A DNA stretch of 64,000 nucleotides from Flavobacteriaceae bacterium UBA1903 (GTDB lineage Bacteria > Bacteroidota > Bacteroidia > Flavobacteriales > Flavobacteriaceae), in the NCBI GenBank assembly GCA_002337605.1, contig DDGL01000006.1, positions 1-64,000 on the forward strand. The letters are read 5' to 3'. Under the pieces are notes generated by a model, which worked only from the letters and a program-made list of their open reading frames with translations, did no database searches and had not been told where the DNA came from. Below, in pieces: positions 9,701 to 17,193 of this stretch (the stretch's first letter is position 1; each line of letters starts with the position of its first letter). The position numbers were made by a program, and so were the translations under genes.

Positions 9701-9828
9701 AAATTACTTTGCGCATATTCCTTTGCGTCTGTTTCTACCTTATTTGCGATGTAGGTGTACGATAACTGGTACAAACTCACAATCCCGAAAAGGATAGCAA
9801 ATACGGTAATTAGTCCTTTATTTTGCAT
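6727..9828 (-). CDS. secDF: Protein translocase SecD/SecF fusion
   Basis: Uses the proton gradient to help pull preproteins through SecYEG. The 1033 residues join SecD (about 1-660) and SecF (about 670-1033), the usual form in Bacteroidota. The SecD half shows the first membrane helix, LDLKGGINVILQV, the P1 segment VLRKRIDKFGVTQPN, and GISVDANVLIFERI; the SecF half shows GVDFVGGRTY, GYSLNDTVVVFDRI and LNTSITT. An acidic low-complexity insert rich in D, E, A and T (about residues 262-331) interrupts the SecD periplasmic region. It may be a flexible linker. It is transcribed alone, with a bidirectional terminator behind it. Confidence 0.97.
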   Translation of the reverse strand: MQNKGLITVFAILFGIVSLYQLSYTYIANKVETDAKEYAQSNFPETEPAERQKAEAQYLLDATNEPQMLGIDYKTAKEKELNKGLDLKGGINVILQVSVKDILSGLANKTKDPAFNQALAAADELQKDSQETYAESFFRAFNDLPGDNQLASPNIFFNKNLEDQINSSMTNDEVEPIITRKIDESIASAFEVLRKRIDKFGVTQPNLQRLGNSGRILVELPGAKDIERTKTLLQSTAQLEFWTAYKAEAFQSFLFEADAKLKTMISPDAETDGEATDEVAEGVEATQDTTTIANDTTAIAGDDVQDEDDLESLLGEDTAADVSDDPAVNNPLLSKIQFGSPGSPVIASIENKDVETVKEYLNNPQIRQLLPAEMRYTKFVWGLPTAREVTIEGETENIEYVDLYALVGNRENEAPLSGGVVTDAVQTYDQVGRVAVSMQMNGTGAKKWEEMTGEAFTNKSQIAIVLDDVVYSAPGVTSGPIAGGRSEITGDFTIAEGQDLANVLRAGKLPASADIIQAEVVGPTLGQEAIDSGMISFGIALAFVLLWMIFYYGKAGAFADVALVVNILFIFGILAGLGAVLTLPGIAGIVLTIGISVDANVLIFERIREELAKGKAQRDAINDGFRNALSSILDANITTGLTGLILLVFGTGPIQGFATTLLIGIVTSLFTAIFITRLFIDRYTKNGKPLPCSTPMTKNLFKNVNINFLGKRKVAYIISGILILISIGSLFTNGLNQGVDFVGGRTYTVRFDKDVNPSEVESDLIAVFESAEAKTYGSDNQLKITTKYKVDETSAEVDNEVEASLFEALKPNLPASMTLEQFKADDDNKVAGRMEYYKVSPTIADDIKKSSFWAVLGSLVVVFLYILLRFRRWQFSLGAVAAVFHDVLIVLGIFSLTHQFMPFSMEIDQSFIAAILTVIGYSLNDTVVVFDRIREFFNEHAGWKMNNIINSALNSTLSRTLNTSITTLIVLLCIFFIGAESIRGLIFALIVGVLVGTYSSLFIATPVFFDTVKKRGIDLTDKKDEEEDEALIA

Positions 9829-10120
9829 TTTATTTGTTGTTTAGAAGTTGAATTTTTAATTCCGAATAATTTTCGGACGGGCAACTATATAGGTTACCCT
9901 TTTATTCAACAATTAATACTGTTGTTTAATAATAAGCTGTTATATCTTTTGAAAAGCTACCTACTGAACTAGTAGCTATTTGTTCTTCGGAAATGTAAGC
10001 TGAACATGAGTGCAGCACGCTGTACTTCTTATAAGAACAAGAATTTGAAGATGAGGATATTCTCTGAAAGTGTGTTACTTCTGAAAAACTATTCAGAAGA
10101 ATTGAACGACAGACATCCTT
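9829..10120. other. Non-coding stretch upstream of secDF
   Basis: No gene seen. It should hold the secDF promoter; TATAGTTG on the minus strand near 9880-9890 is a near match to the -7 consensus. There are two inverted repeats: TTCTTATAAGAA at 10026-10037 and an 8-bp stem at 10078-10085 / 10092-10099. The second sits just behind the 10121-10735 gene and could be a weak terminator for it, though no T-run follows. Confidence 0.4.
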
Positions 10121-10735
10121 TTAAGACAAGGGGCCTGCGCGGACTTCGGGTATTTTATATGAAGTAGTGTCTATACCCAGCGCTATAGCTCCGTAAAGCG
10201 TGTACGCTACATTTTCAATCGTCTTTTGTATGTTGAAATCTACATGGGGATTCCCAAAGTAAAGAACGGGATTTACATACCATTCGTTGCCGGACTTTAC
10301 ATCCACCAGTACGCCATTTAGCCCCATATCGGCATCGGTTGCCGTCTGGATTTCACTTACGTTAAGCTGGTAGTTAGCCGTGTCGCTATCGAAAGGCTGA
10401 TGAGGAGCATTTTCATTGTCAGGTAAAGAAGCACCCCCAACCAGTATATTTGCTTGTCTGGAGAACAAATCTTTTACAACTGCTACATCTATGGCACTAA
10501 AATAGGTGATTTTTAAACTTCCATCCAGTGTCTGTGTAGTCTGAACACCTTCCACACCAATGGATTGTAGTTGTCTGGTAACAATAGAGATGGCATCTTC
10601 AGCTTCAGTAGCACTCACGGCATCTAAATGAAACTGAACTACGATTTCCTGATTAGGCAATACTGTTTGCTCCGAGCTTATTCCTAAGAAAGCCAGGGCA
10701 ACGACTAGTAAGCCTATGTACCATTTCGAGTTCAT
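10121..10735 (-). CDS. Exported protein of unknown function with a SecD-P1-like stretch
   Basis: 204 residues with an N-terminal hydrophobic signal (about 4-20, LLVVALAFLGISS) and no lipobox or further membrane helix, so probably periplasmic. Residues about 28-95 contain AISIVTRQLQSIGVEGVQ, followed by a GSLKITYFS strand and VVKDLFSRQANI. This has the same order and spacing as the SecD P1 segment of the SecDF encoded next door (AFEVLRKRIDKFGVTQPN, GRILVELPG, RTKTLLQSTAQL). The C-terminal half (about 100-204) resembles nothing I know. A relation to SecDF is an inference from pattern and position. Confidence 0.75.
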   Translation of the reverse strand: MNSKWYIGLLVVALAFLGISSEQTVLPNQEIVVQFHLDAVSATEAEDAISIVTRQLQSIGVEGVQTTQTLDGSLKITYFSAIDVAVVKDLFSRQANILVGGASLPDNENAPHQPFDSDTANYQLNVSEIQTATDADMGLNGVLVDVKSGNEWYVNPVLYFGNPHVDFNIQKTIENVAYTLYGAIALGIDTTSYKIPEVRAGPLS

Positions 10736-10753
10736 GCGCCAAATATAAAAAAA

Positions 10754-10779
10754 TAAAGACTGTATTGCTACAGTCTTTA
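10754..10779 (-). terminator. Terminator of mdh
   Basis: Stem of 11 bp (arms 10754-10764 and 10769-10779) with a 4-nt loop. On the minus strand it is followed by a run of T. It lies between the mdh stop and the start of the next gene. Confidence 0.85.
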
Positions 10780-10808
10780 TAGATATTATTTATTTGAAAA
10801 CGTTTCGT

Positions 10809-11735
10809 TTACAATTCTAACAAGCCGTTAGTTTTACTAACTCCTTCGGCACTTTCCTTCATGTGTGCTTTTTCGGCGTCGTTTAATTCTATTTCTACAA
10901 TTTTTTCAATTCCATTGCTACCTAAGATCACAGGCGCTCCAATACAAAGATCGTTTAATCCGTATTCTCCTTCCAAGAGTACAGAGCAAGGGAACATTTT
11001 TTTCTGATCGCAGGCGATCGCTTGTACCAATCCGCTTACTGCAGCTCCTGGTGCATACCACGCAGAAGTTCCTAATAGTTTAGTTAAGGTTGCCCCACCT
11101 ACTTTAGTATCTTCTTTTACCTGGTTCAGTCTATCATCACTTAAAAAAGCAGAAACCGGCACACTGTTTCTGGTAGCCAAACGTGTTAAAGGCACCATTC
11201 CTGTATCGCTGTGACCTCCTAATACCATTCCGTCTACATCACTAATAGGTGCTTCTAACGCTTCGGCCAAACGGTATTTGAAACGTGCGCTGTCTAAAGC
11301 TCCTCCCATACCAATGATTCGATTTTTAGGAAGCCCTGTGGTTTTATGAACCAAATACGTCATCGTATCCATTGGGTTACTCACCACAATAATGATGGTA
11401 TCCGGAGAATGCTTGATCAAGTCTGAAGAAACAGATTTTACAATACCAGCATTAATACCAATAAGCTCTTCACGGGTCATTCCAGGTTTTCTGGGAATTC
11501 CTGAAGTAATAACACAAATATCACTGTTGGCAGTTTTACTATAGTCGCTGGTAGAACCTGTAATTTTGGTATCGAACCCATTTAAAGAAGCAGTTTGCAT
11601 TAAGTCCATGGCTTTCCCTTCGGCATACCCTTCTTTAATGTCTAACAATACTACTTCGCTTGCAAAATTTTTAATGGCAATGTACTCGGCACAACTTGCA
11701 CCTACCGCACCTGCCCCTACTACAGTTACTTTCAT
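10809..11735 (-). CDS. mdh: Malate dehydrogenase
   Basis: Oxidises malate to oxaloacetate with NAD in the citric acid cycle. The 308 residues match the LDH-like MDH type: the dinucleotide-binding GAGAVGASCA at the N-terminus, the acidic strand end LLDIKEG (NAD preference), the substrate-loop arginines in IPRKPGMTREEL, the VSNPMD motif, and the catalytic histidine in GGHSDTGMVPL. Citrate synthase and enolase are also in the window but not adjacent. A terminator follows directly. Confidence 0.97.
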   Translation of the reverse strand: MKVTVVGAGAVGASCAEYIAIKNFASEVVLLDIKEGYAEGKAMDLMQTASLNGFDTKITGSTSDYSKTANSDICVITSGIPRKPGMTREELIGINAGIVKSVSSDLIKHSPDTIIIVVSNPMDTMTYLVHKTTGLPKNRIIGMGGALDSARFKYRLAEALEAPISDVDGMVLGGHSDTGMVPLTRLATRNSVPVSAFLSDDRLNQVKEDTKVGGATLTKLLGTSAWYAPGAAVSGLVQAIACDQKKMFPCSVLLEGEYGLNDLCIGAPVILGSNGIEKIVEIELNDAEKAHMKESAEGVSKTNGLLEL

Positions 11736-11792
11736 TTGTGGTTTTTTTTATGATTATTTAAATTGGTTTTCTGCTCCTTTTAAAACAGGGCA

Positions 11793-11800
11793 CAAAAGTA
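11793..11800 (-). promoter_or_regulatory. Likely -7 box of mdh
   Basis: On the minus strand this reads TACTTTTG, a full match to TAnnTTTG, 58 bp before the mdh ATG. No good -33 element was found at normal spacing. Confidence 0.5.
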
Positions 11801-11834
11801 CGATTCTCGTCGTAAATAATATGATAACAAAGGG

Positions 11835-12854
11835 TTAAATTCCGAAATGCGTACCAACAGTTACGGTGCTATATTCTGAAAGATTATAATCTGCATGCAA
11901 GCCAAAGAAACCTAACTGCAATTTTGCACCCAAAGTAGCGCGTACTCCCGAAATTTTATTTTCTACTGAAAACGGGTCTGTAAACTCGTTAGTGGTTTCA
12001 AACAATGGAATCCCACCACGCACTCGATACGTTCCCAACACGTCAAAATCTGATTTCCCTGTCACATACCCCAAACCACCATATACATTAAAAACCGGTA
12101 ATTTGGTAGAGGCCTGGACCTGAAACACCCATGTACTTAATTTTAAATCGAATTGCTGATTTTCACCTTCTACGATATCGTCATCTGTAAAATCGTAATT
12201 TGCGTCTAAGTTATTGTAGGTGATCAAACCTGAGATAGCTATTGGAAATACGCTTTCGGCTGGCAACCATTCTGTGAATTCATGTTGAATCCCTACACCA
12301 AGTAATCCAGTTTTCACATCTTCCCGTTCAATCTTTGGGAAATAACGCAATTTTATTTCGGTAGCTTTAAAAACCCCAATTCTACCTTGTAAAAAGGCAG
12401 TGGGCAACACATTTATATTTACAGAGGCTAAACCCTGCGGTAGTTCAAATTCAACCTCTTCCATAAAAGGACCGTTTTGTACTTCGGCAAAAACTAAAAT
12501 AGCTGGATTATTTTCTCCAAAACCCGTGGCCACTTGTTTTGAGGAGCTCCCATCCCTAAATTGAAGGTTGTTATACTCATTGGTATTTAAAAGAAAGGTT
12601 TTGTTATCATCCTTGATAAAAGTGGCATTTCCAATGATAGAAATTTCAAATTTCAAAGGTTTTTTCACCTCGGCAGATTGCGCCCAACTATTGGACAGAT
12701 TGTACATCATACCTTCTGTAGCTGGTGAAATATAGCCTGCCGAAAATCGTTGTGCATCTTCAATTCCAGCTGCTAATAAGTCTTCTAAATTCTCTTGCGC
12801 TATTGCTGGAAGAATGGAAAAAAATAAAAATAGGGTTGTTGCAATGTATTTCAT
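11835..12854 (-). CDS. DUF6588 outer-membrane-type protein
   Basis: 339 residues with a cleavable signal peptide (ending PAIAQ at about residue 19). The rest alternates amphipathic beta strands and ends in an aromatic-poor but strand-like VTVGTHFGI, consistent with an outer-membrane barrel. The early segment EDLLAAGIEDAQRFSAGY followed by a PATEGMMYNLSNSW region is typical of the DUF6588 family of Bacteroidota; function is unknown. It lies between gyrB and mdh on the same strand, but terminators separate it from its neighbours at least on the gyrB side. Confidence 0.8.
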   Translation of the reverse strand: MKYIATTLFLFFSILPAIAQENLEDLLAAGIEDAQRFSAGYISPATEGMMYNLSNSWAQSAEVKKPLKFEISIIGNATFIKDDNKTFLLNTNEYNNLQFRDGSSSKQVATGFGENNPAILVFAEVQNGPFMEEVEFELPQGLASVNINVLPTAFLQGRIGVFKATEIKLRYFPKIEREDVKTGLLGVGIQHEFTEWLPAESVFPIAISGLITYNNLDANYDFTDDDIVEGENQQFDLKLSTWVFQVQASTKLPVFNVYGGLGYVTGKSDFDVLGTYRVRGGIPLFETTNEFTDPFSVENKISGVRATLGAKLQLGFFGLHADYNLSEYSTVTVGTHFGI

Positions 12855-12880
12855 AGCGTCTAATTTTAAACCAAAGTAAA

Positions 12881-12909
12881 AAATCCTACGGCCGAGACCA
12901 TAGGATTTT
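12881..12909 (-). terminator. Terminator of gyrB
   Basis: Inverted repeat AAAATCCTA / TAGGATTTT with extra GG/CC pairing in the loop, followed by a T-run on the minus strand. It lies between the gyrB stop and the next minus-strand gene. Confidence 0.8.
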
Positions 12910-12944
12910 AGGTAAGTTTAACGTATACTATTCGCTAGCTACTA

Positions 12945-14885
12945 CTACGCGTCTATATTTGCATACACTGCATTCTTCTCAATAAACTCTCTACGCGGGG
13001 GTACTTCGTCTCCCATAAGCATAGAGAAAATTCTATCGGCTTCGGTACCATTGTCTATGGTTACCTGGCGAAGCGTTCTAAAATCAGGGTTCATGGTAGT
13101 GTCCCACAATTGCTCGGCATTCATCTCCCCAAGACCCTTATAACGCTGGATTCCTGCGCTACCTCCAAATTGCTCATTTAAAGCATCACGTTCTTTGTCA
13201 TTCCAGGCGTATTCTTTCTTTTGTCCTTTTTTCACCAGGTACAATGGTGGGGTTGCAATGTAAACGTGTCCCGCTTCTACAAGGTCTTTCATATACCTGA
13301 AGAAGAAGGTTAATATTAAGGTAGAAATGTGACTACCATCTACATCGGCATCACACATGATCACTATTTTGTGATATCTTAATTTTGAAAGATTCAGCGC
13401 TTTGCTGTCTTCTTCAGTACCAATGGTCACCCCCAATGCGGTGAATATATTTCGTATTTCTTCGTTCTCAAAAACTTTGTGCTGCATCGCTTTTTCCACG
13501 TTTAAAATCTTACCACGTAAGGGTAAAATTGCCTGGAAGTTACGGTCACGACCTTGTTTGGCCGTTCCGCCTGCCGAATCTCCCTCGACAAGGAATACTT
13601 CACATTTTTCCGGATCTTGTTCCGAACAATCTGAAAGCTTCCCTGGCAATCCGCCACCACTCATCACAGTTTTACGCTGCACCATTTCACGTGCTTTACG
13701 TGCTGCGTGACGTGCTGTTGCGGCTAAGATTACTTTTTGAACGATAATTTTTGCATCGTTCGGGTTTTCTTCCAGATAGTTTTCAAGCATTTCAGAAACC
13801 GACTGGCTTACTGCACTCGTTACCTCTCTATTTCCTAATTTGGTCTTTGTTTGCCCTTCAAATTGTGGCTCCTGTACTTTTACTGAAACAATTGCTGTTA
13901 ATCCCTCACGGAAATCATCTCCGGCAATTTCAAATTTCAGTTTATCTAACATTCCTGAAGCATCAGCATACTTCTTTAGGGTTGTTGTTAACCCACGTCT
14001 AAAACCACTTAAGTGTGTACCACCTTCATGGGTATTGATATTGTTTACGTAGGAGTGTAAATTTTCACTATACGAAGTGTTATACACCATTGCTACTTCA
14101 ACAGGCACACCATTCTTCTCACCTTCCATGGCAATAACGCCTGCAATTAACGGCTCGCGGTTTCCGTCTAAAAAACGAATAAACTCAGGAAGCCCTTCGT
14201 CACTATGAAACGTTTCTCCTATATATTCACCTTTCTCATCGGTTTCGCGTTTGTCGATAAGGGTTATGGTGATTCCTTTATTTAGAAAAGCCAATTCCCG
14301 TAAACGACTAGCCAGGGTGTCATAATTATAGTCGCGTGTTTGTGTAAAGATATCTCCGTCTGGCTTAAAAGTTACTATAGTACCTCTTTTTTCAGTATCG
14401 CCTATAGGCTTTACAGGATAGAGGGGTTTTCCTCTTTCGTATTCCTGCTGATAAATCTTTCCATCACGATGTACGGTTGCCGTTAAATGCTCTGACAAGG
14501 CATTTACACAACTTACCCCTACTCCGTGCAGACCTCCGGAAACCTTATAGGAATCTTTGTCGAATTTACCACCAGCACCAATTTTGGTCATTACTACCTG
14601 AAGTGCAGATACTCCTTCTTTCTTATGAATATCTACCGGGATACCACGCCCATTATCTGTAGTGGTGATAGAATTATCTTCGTTAATAATAACATCAATA
14701 GCATCACAATGTCCCGCCAGGGCCTCATCGATAGAGTTGTCTACTACCTCATACACCAAATGGTGCAATCCTCTTACTCCTACATCTCCAATGTACATGG
14801 AAGGGCGCATACGCACGTGCTCCATTCCCTCCAACGCCTGAATATTATCGGCACCGTAATTATTTTTATTTTGTTCTTCGCTCAT
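12945..14885 (-). CDS. gyrB: DNA gyrase subunit B
   Basis: ATPase subunit of the enzyme that puts negative supercoils in DNA. The 646 residues show the GHKL ATPase motifs (VDNSIDEALAG, TTDNGRGIPVDIHKKEGVSA, GGLHGVGVSCVNALS), the transducer region (THEGGTHLSGFRRGL), the TOPRIM motifs (EVFLVEGDSAGG and MCDADVDGSHI) and the C-terminal QRYKGLGEMN block. The length and the absence of the enterobacterial insert fit Bacteroidota GyrB. There is no gyrA or dnaA nearby, so this is not an origin region. Confidence 0.97.
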   Translation of the reverse strand: MSEEQNKNNYGADNIQALEGMEHVRMRPSMYIGDVGVRGLHHLVYEVVDNSIDEALAGHCDAIDVIINEDNSITTTDNGRGIPVDIHKKEGVSALQVVMTKIGAGGKFDKDSYKVSGGLHGVGVSCVNALSEHLTATVHRDGKIYQQEYERGKPLYPVKPIGDTEKRGTIVTFKPDGDIFTQTRDYNYDTLASRLRELAFLNKGITITLIDKRETDEKGEYIGETFHSDEGLPEFIRFLDGNREPLIAGVIAMEGEKNGVPVEVAMVYNTSYSENLHSYVNNINTHEGGTHLSGFRRGLTTTLKKYADASGMLDKLKFEIAGDDFREGLTAIVSVKVQEPQFEGQTKTKLGNREVTSAVSQSVSEMLENYLEENPNDAKIIVQKVILAATARHAARKAREMVQRKTVMSGGGLPGKLSDCSEQDPEKCEVFLVEGDSAGGTAKQGRDRNFQAILPLRGKILNVEKAMQHKVFENEEIRNIFTALGVTIGTEEDSKALNLSKLRYHKIVIMCDADVDGSHISTLILTFFFRYMKDLVEAGHVYIATPPLYLVKKGQKKEYAWNDKERDALNEQFGGSAGIQRYKGLGEMNAEQLWDTTMNPDFRTLRQVTIDNGTEADRIFSMLMGDEVPPRREFIEKNAVYANIDA

Positions 14886-15204
14886 ATAAAAATGGGTTAG
14901 TTCTATTCAAATTTTCGATAACGAACAAATATAACCAAACCACCAATAAAATAGGCGGTTTTCACGTTTTTAAAGGGGTAAGTTATTAACAAAATATTGT
15001 GGAAAAAACACAAGTTTCCAAGCAGTACGTGTTCGTTACTTATCTACTGAAATTTTATTCAAAAGTCAATCCGTATCTGGCCAGTAAAACTGCATGTTAG
15101 TTCTTTGAGTCTCTCTCGACCAAAGCGGCATTACTTTTGCTTTTTGTTAACGCAAATACCGAAGTACAACAAGTATCTTTAACACTCTAAAACAAATAAA
15201 CCCA
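14886..15204. other. Divergent intergenic region between gyrB and the DUF2911 gene
   Basis: No gene seen. It holds the promoters of both flanking genes: on the minus strand TATATTTG (14926-14933) for gyrB, and on the plus strand TATCTTTA (15174-15181) 24 bp before the next ATG. The remainder is AT-rich with no clear repeat. Confidence 0.6.
14926..14933 (-). promoter_or_regulatory. -7 box of gyrB
   Basis: Minus-strand TATATTTG, a full match to the Bacteroidota consensus, 40 bp before the gyrB ATG. The -33 element is not obvious. Confidence 0.55.
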
Positions 15205-15756
15205 ATGAAAAACAAATTCCTTACAACCGCACTATTCGCAGCAGCCATTCTATGTACAGCACAAGTGGATGCTCAAAAATTTGACGATCTTGACAAAAGC
15301 CCCATGGACGTGGCCGCATATCCAGCAAGCCATCAAGAGAGTAACAAACTTGTAAAAATAACCTACAGCAGGCCCCAGTTAAAAGGACGCCCACTAGCCA
15401 AACTTACTCCAGAAGGAAAAGTATGGAGAACAGGCGCTAACGAAGCGGCTGAAATCACTTTGTACCAACCCATGAAAGTTGGTGATAAAATAGTTAAAGC
15501 AGGAACGTATTCTTTGTTTACTATTCCAGGTGCCGATACCTGGACCATCATTTTAAGTTCAGACAAAAATGTCTGGGGTTCTTACAGTTATAACGAGTCA
15601 AACGACGTGGTGCGAACCACAGCAAACGTAACTAAAGGCGACGACGAACTGGAAGCCTTTAGCATTGCTTTTGAAGAAGCAGATGGTGGCGTACACATGC
15701 ATCTTGGCTGGGGAACTACACGAGTTGCAGTTCCTTTTATGTCGGTTGCAATGTAG
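15205..15756 (+). CDS. DUF2911 exported protein
   Basis: 183 residues with a signal peptide (about 1-23, ending AQVDAQ). The body is the DUF2911 domain: ITYSRPQLKGRPLAKLTPEG, VWRTGANEAAEITLY, IVKAGTYSLFTIPG and a C-terminal LGWGTTRVAVPF. Such proteins are common in Bacteroidota and are of unknown function; they lie in the periplasm or on the surface. The gene stands alone: divergent from gyrB, with its own promoter box and a terminator behind it. Confidence 0.9.
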   Translation: MKNKFLTTALFAAAILCTAQVDAQKFDDLDKSPMDVAAYPASHQESNKLVKITYSRPQLKGRPLAKLTPEGKVWRTGANEAAEITLYQPMKVGDKIVKAGTYSLFTIPGADTWTIILSSDKNVWGSYSYNESNDVVRTTANVTKGDDELEAFSIAFEEADGGVHMHLGWGTTRVAVPFMSVAM

Positions 15757-15797
15757 AAGCCCCCTAACCCCCGAATGGGGAACACACTTGTATAATT

Positions 15798-15834
15798 AAA
15801 AAGCCAGATAAAACTTAGTTTTACCTGGCTTTTT
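15798..15834. terminator. Bidirectional terminator between the DUF2911 gene and queE
   Basis: Outer stem AAAAAGCCAG / CTGGCTTTTT, a small internal loop, and an inner stem AAAAC / GTTTT closed by TTA. It serves two convergent genes. Confidence 0.85.
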
Positions 15835-15856
15835 TACTCCCCTTTGGGCTAGGAGT

Positions 15857-16486
15857 TTAAGGTATATTAAGATATTTATGTGTTTGGAGAGAGACGAGCC
15901 ATTTTGGATTGTTCATTACATACTCCACGATGGCAGGAATAACTTTATCGCGTTTGCTCCACTCAGGTTGCAGGTACAACTTACAGTCTTTGCTAACTTT
16001 AGCAGCCTGTTCTTCAGCAAAACGGAAATCATCATTGTTATAAATTATCACCTTTAGCTCATTAGCCGCCAAATAAACATTTGTAGTTGGAAGCTTCAAT
16101 TTTTTAGGCGATAGGCATATCCAGTCCCAGGTTCCTGTTAATTCGTACGCTCCTGAAGTTTCAATATGAGTATCCATTCCCTTTTCTTTTAGCAAAGAAG
16201 TTAAAGGCCCCATATCCCACGTTAAGGGTTCTCCACCCGTAATTACAATTGTTTTGGAGTATTTTGCAGCATTTTCAGCTATGGAACTAATGTTGGTTGG
16301 CGGATGGATATCTGGATTCCAACTCTCTTTTACATCGCACCAGTGACACCCAACATCGCACCCCCCTACCCGTATAAAATAAGCAGCAGTTCCTTTGTGG
16401 TATCCTTCTCCCTGAATGGTATAGAATTCTTCCATTAATGGCAACATTGTGCCTTTTTCAACCCGTTCTTGTACTTCAGTTTTCAT
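15857..16486 (-). CDS. queE: 7-carboxy-7-deazaguanine synthase
   Basis: Radical SAM enzyme that makes 7-carboxy-7-deazaguanine on the way to queuosine. The 209 residues start with EEFYTIQGEGYHKGTAAYFIR; the cluster-binding cysteines C43, C47 and C50 (GGCDVGCHWC) have the Cx3Cx2C spacing of radical SAM enzymes. The GGE-type motif (VITGGEPLTW) follows. No other queuosine gene is next to it. A TATCTTTG box ends only six bases before the ATG, so the mRNA may have almost no leader. Confidence 0.95.
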   Translation of the reverse strand: MKTEVQERVEKGTMLPLMEEFYTIQGEGYHKGTAAYFIRVGGCDVGCHWCDVKESWNPDIHPPTNISSIAENAAKYSKTIVITGGEPLTWDMGPLTSLLKEKGMDTHIETSGAYELTGTWDWICLSPKKLKLPTTNVYLAANELKVIIYNNDDFRFAEEQAAKVSKDCKLYLQPEWSKRDKVIPAIVEYVMNNPKWLVSLQTHKYLNIP

Positions 16487-16491
16487 TGGGG

Positions 16492-16499
16492 CAAAGATA
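16492..16499 (-). promoter_or_regulatory. -7 box of queE, very close to the start codon
   Basis: Minus-strand TATCTTTG (full consensus). Only five bases separate it from the ATG at 16486, so transcription would begin at or within a few bases of the start codon. Confidence 0.5.
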
Positions 16500-16614
16500 A
16501 GGATTTCAGTATGCAGAACGCAGGAATAAGTATGCAGTTTCGTGTGGCAGTTGGCAGCAAGTTTTAGAAAGCACTTTACCCCTATGCATTTAAACTGTAA
16601 ACTGCTACTGCTAA

Positions 16615-17106
16615 CTATTTAAAAGCTATTACTTCAATTTCAATCTTAGCACCTTTTGCCAGTGCTTCGGCAGCAAATGTGGTTCGGGCGGGTTTTTGCG
16701 GAAAATACTGAGTGTATAGTTCATTAAATGCTGAAAAATCTTCAATACTGTCTAGAATTACAGTTGCTTTCACCACGTCCTCCATTTCAAGTTCATGGTG
16801 TGCCAAAACTGCTTTAATATTTTCCAGTGCCTGTTTTGTTTCAGCTTTAATGCCGCCTTCCACCAATTCCCGACTGGAGTGATCCATCCCAATTTGTCCG
16901 GATAGGTAGAATGTATTTCCCACCTGTACGGCATCACTAAATGGAGCACCTTGTTTTTTTGGTTCGTGGGAGGGATAAAAAACAGGGGTTTCAGGTGTTT
17001 CAAGCTTTACTTTAGAAATAATTTCCTTTGTATCTTCTTTAGAGGTATCACAACTTGTAAGACCACAAAGTACACAAGCGATTATCATAAGGTTGACTAC
17101 TTTCAT
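16615..17106 (-). CDS. RidA-family protein with lipoprotein signal
   Basis: 163 residues. The N-terminus is a lipoprotein signal (LMIIACVLCGLTSC, cysteine at residue 19), then a linker of about 30 residues and a complete RidA/YjgF/TdcF domain (about 40-163). Family residues are present: SGQIG, the R141 of ARTTFAAEAL (equivalent to R105 of E. coli RidA, which holds the substrate carboxylate) and E158 in IEIEVIAFK. RidA normally removes reactive enamines in the cytosol; here the domain should be carried to the periplasm or outer membrane. Its substrate there is unknown. Confidence 0.88.
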   Translation of the reverse strand: MKVVNLMIIACVLCGLTSCDTSKEDTKEIISKVKLETPETPVFYPSHEPKKQGAPFSDAVQVGNTFYLSGQIGMDHSSRELVEGGIKAETKQALENIKAVLAHHELEMEDVVKATVILDSIEDFSAFNELYTQYFPQKPARTTFAAEALAKGAKIEIEVIAFK

Positions 17107-17193
17107 AAGGTTGTATTAAAATTTCAATTAAAATACGGAATATTTCAGAAGCTACCGTACAATGCGTATTTTTATGCCCAAATTTTCAACCCT

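Noticed and set aside
12945..15204. Possible replication origin because gyrB is present
   Set aside because: No dnaA, dnaN or recF and no clustered DnaA boxes are seen near gyrB.
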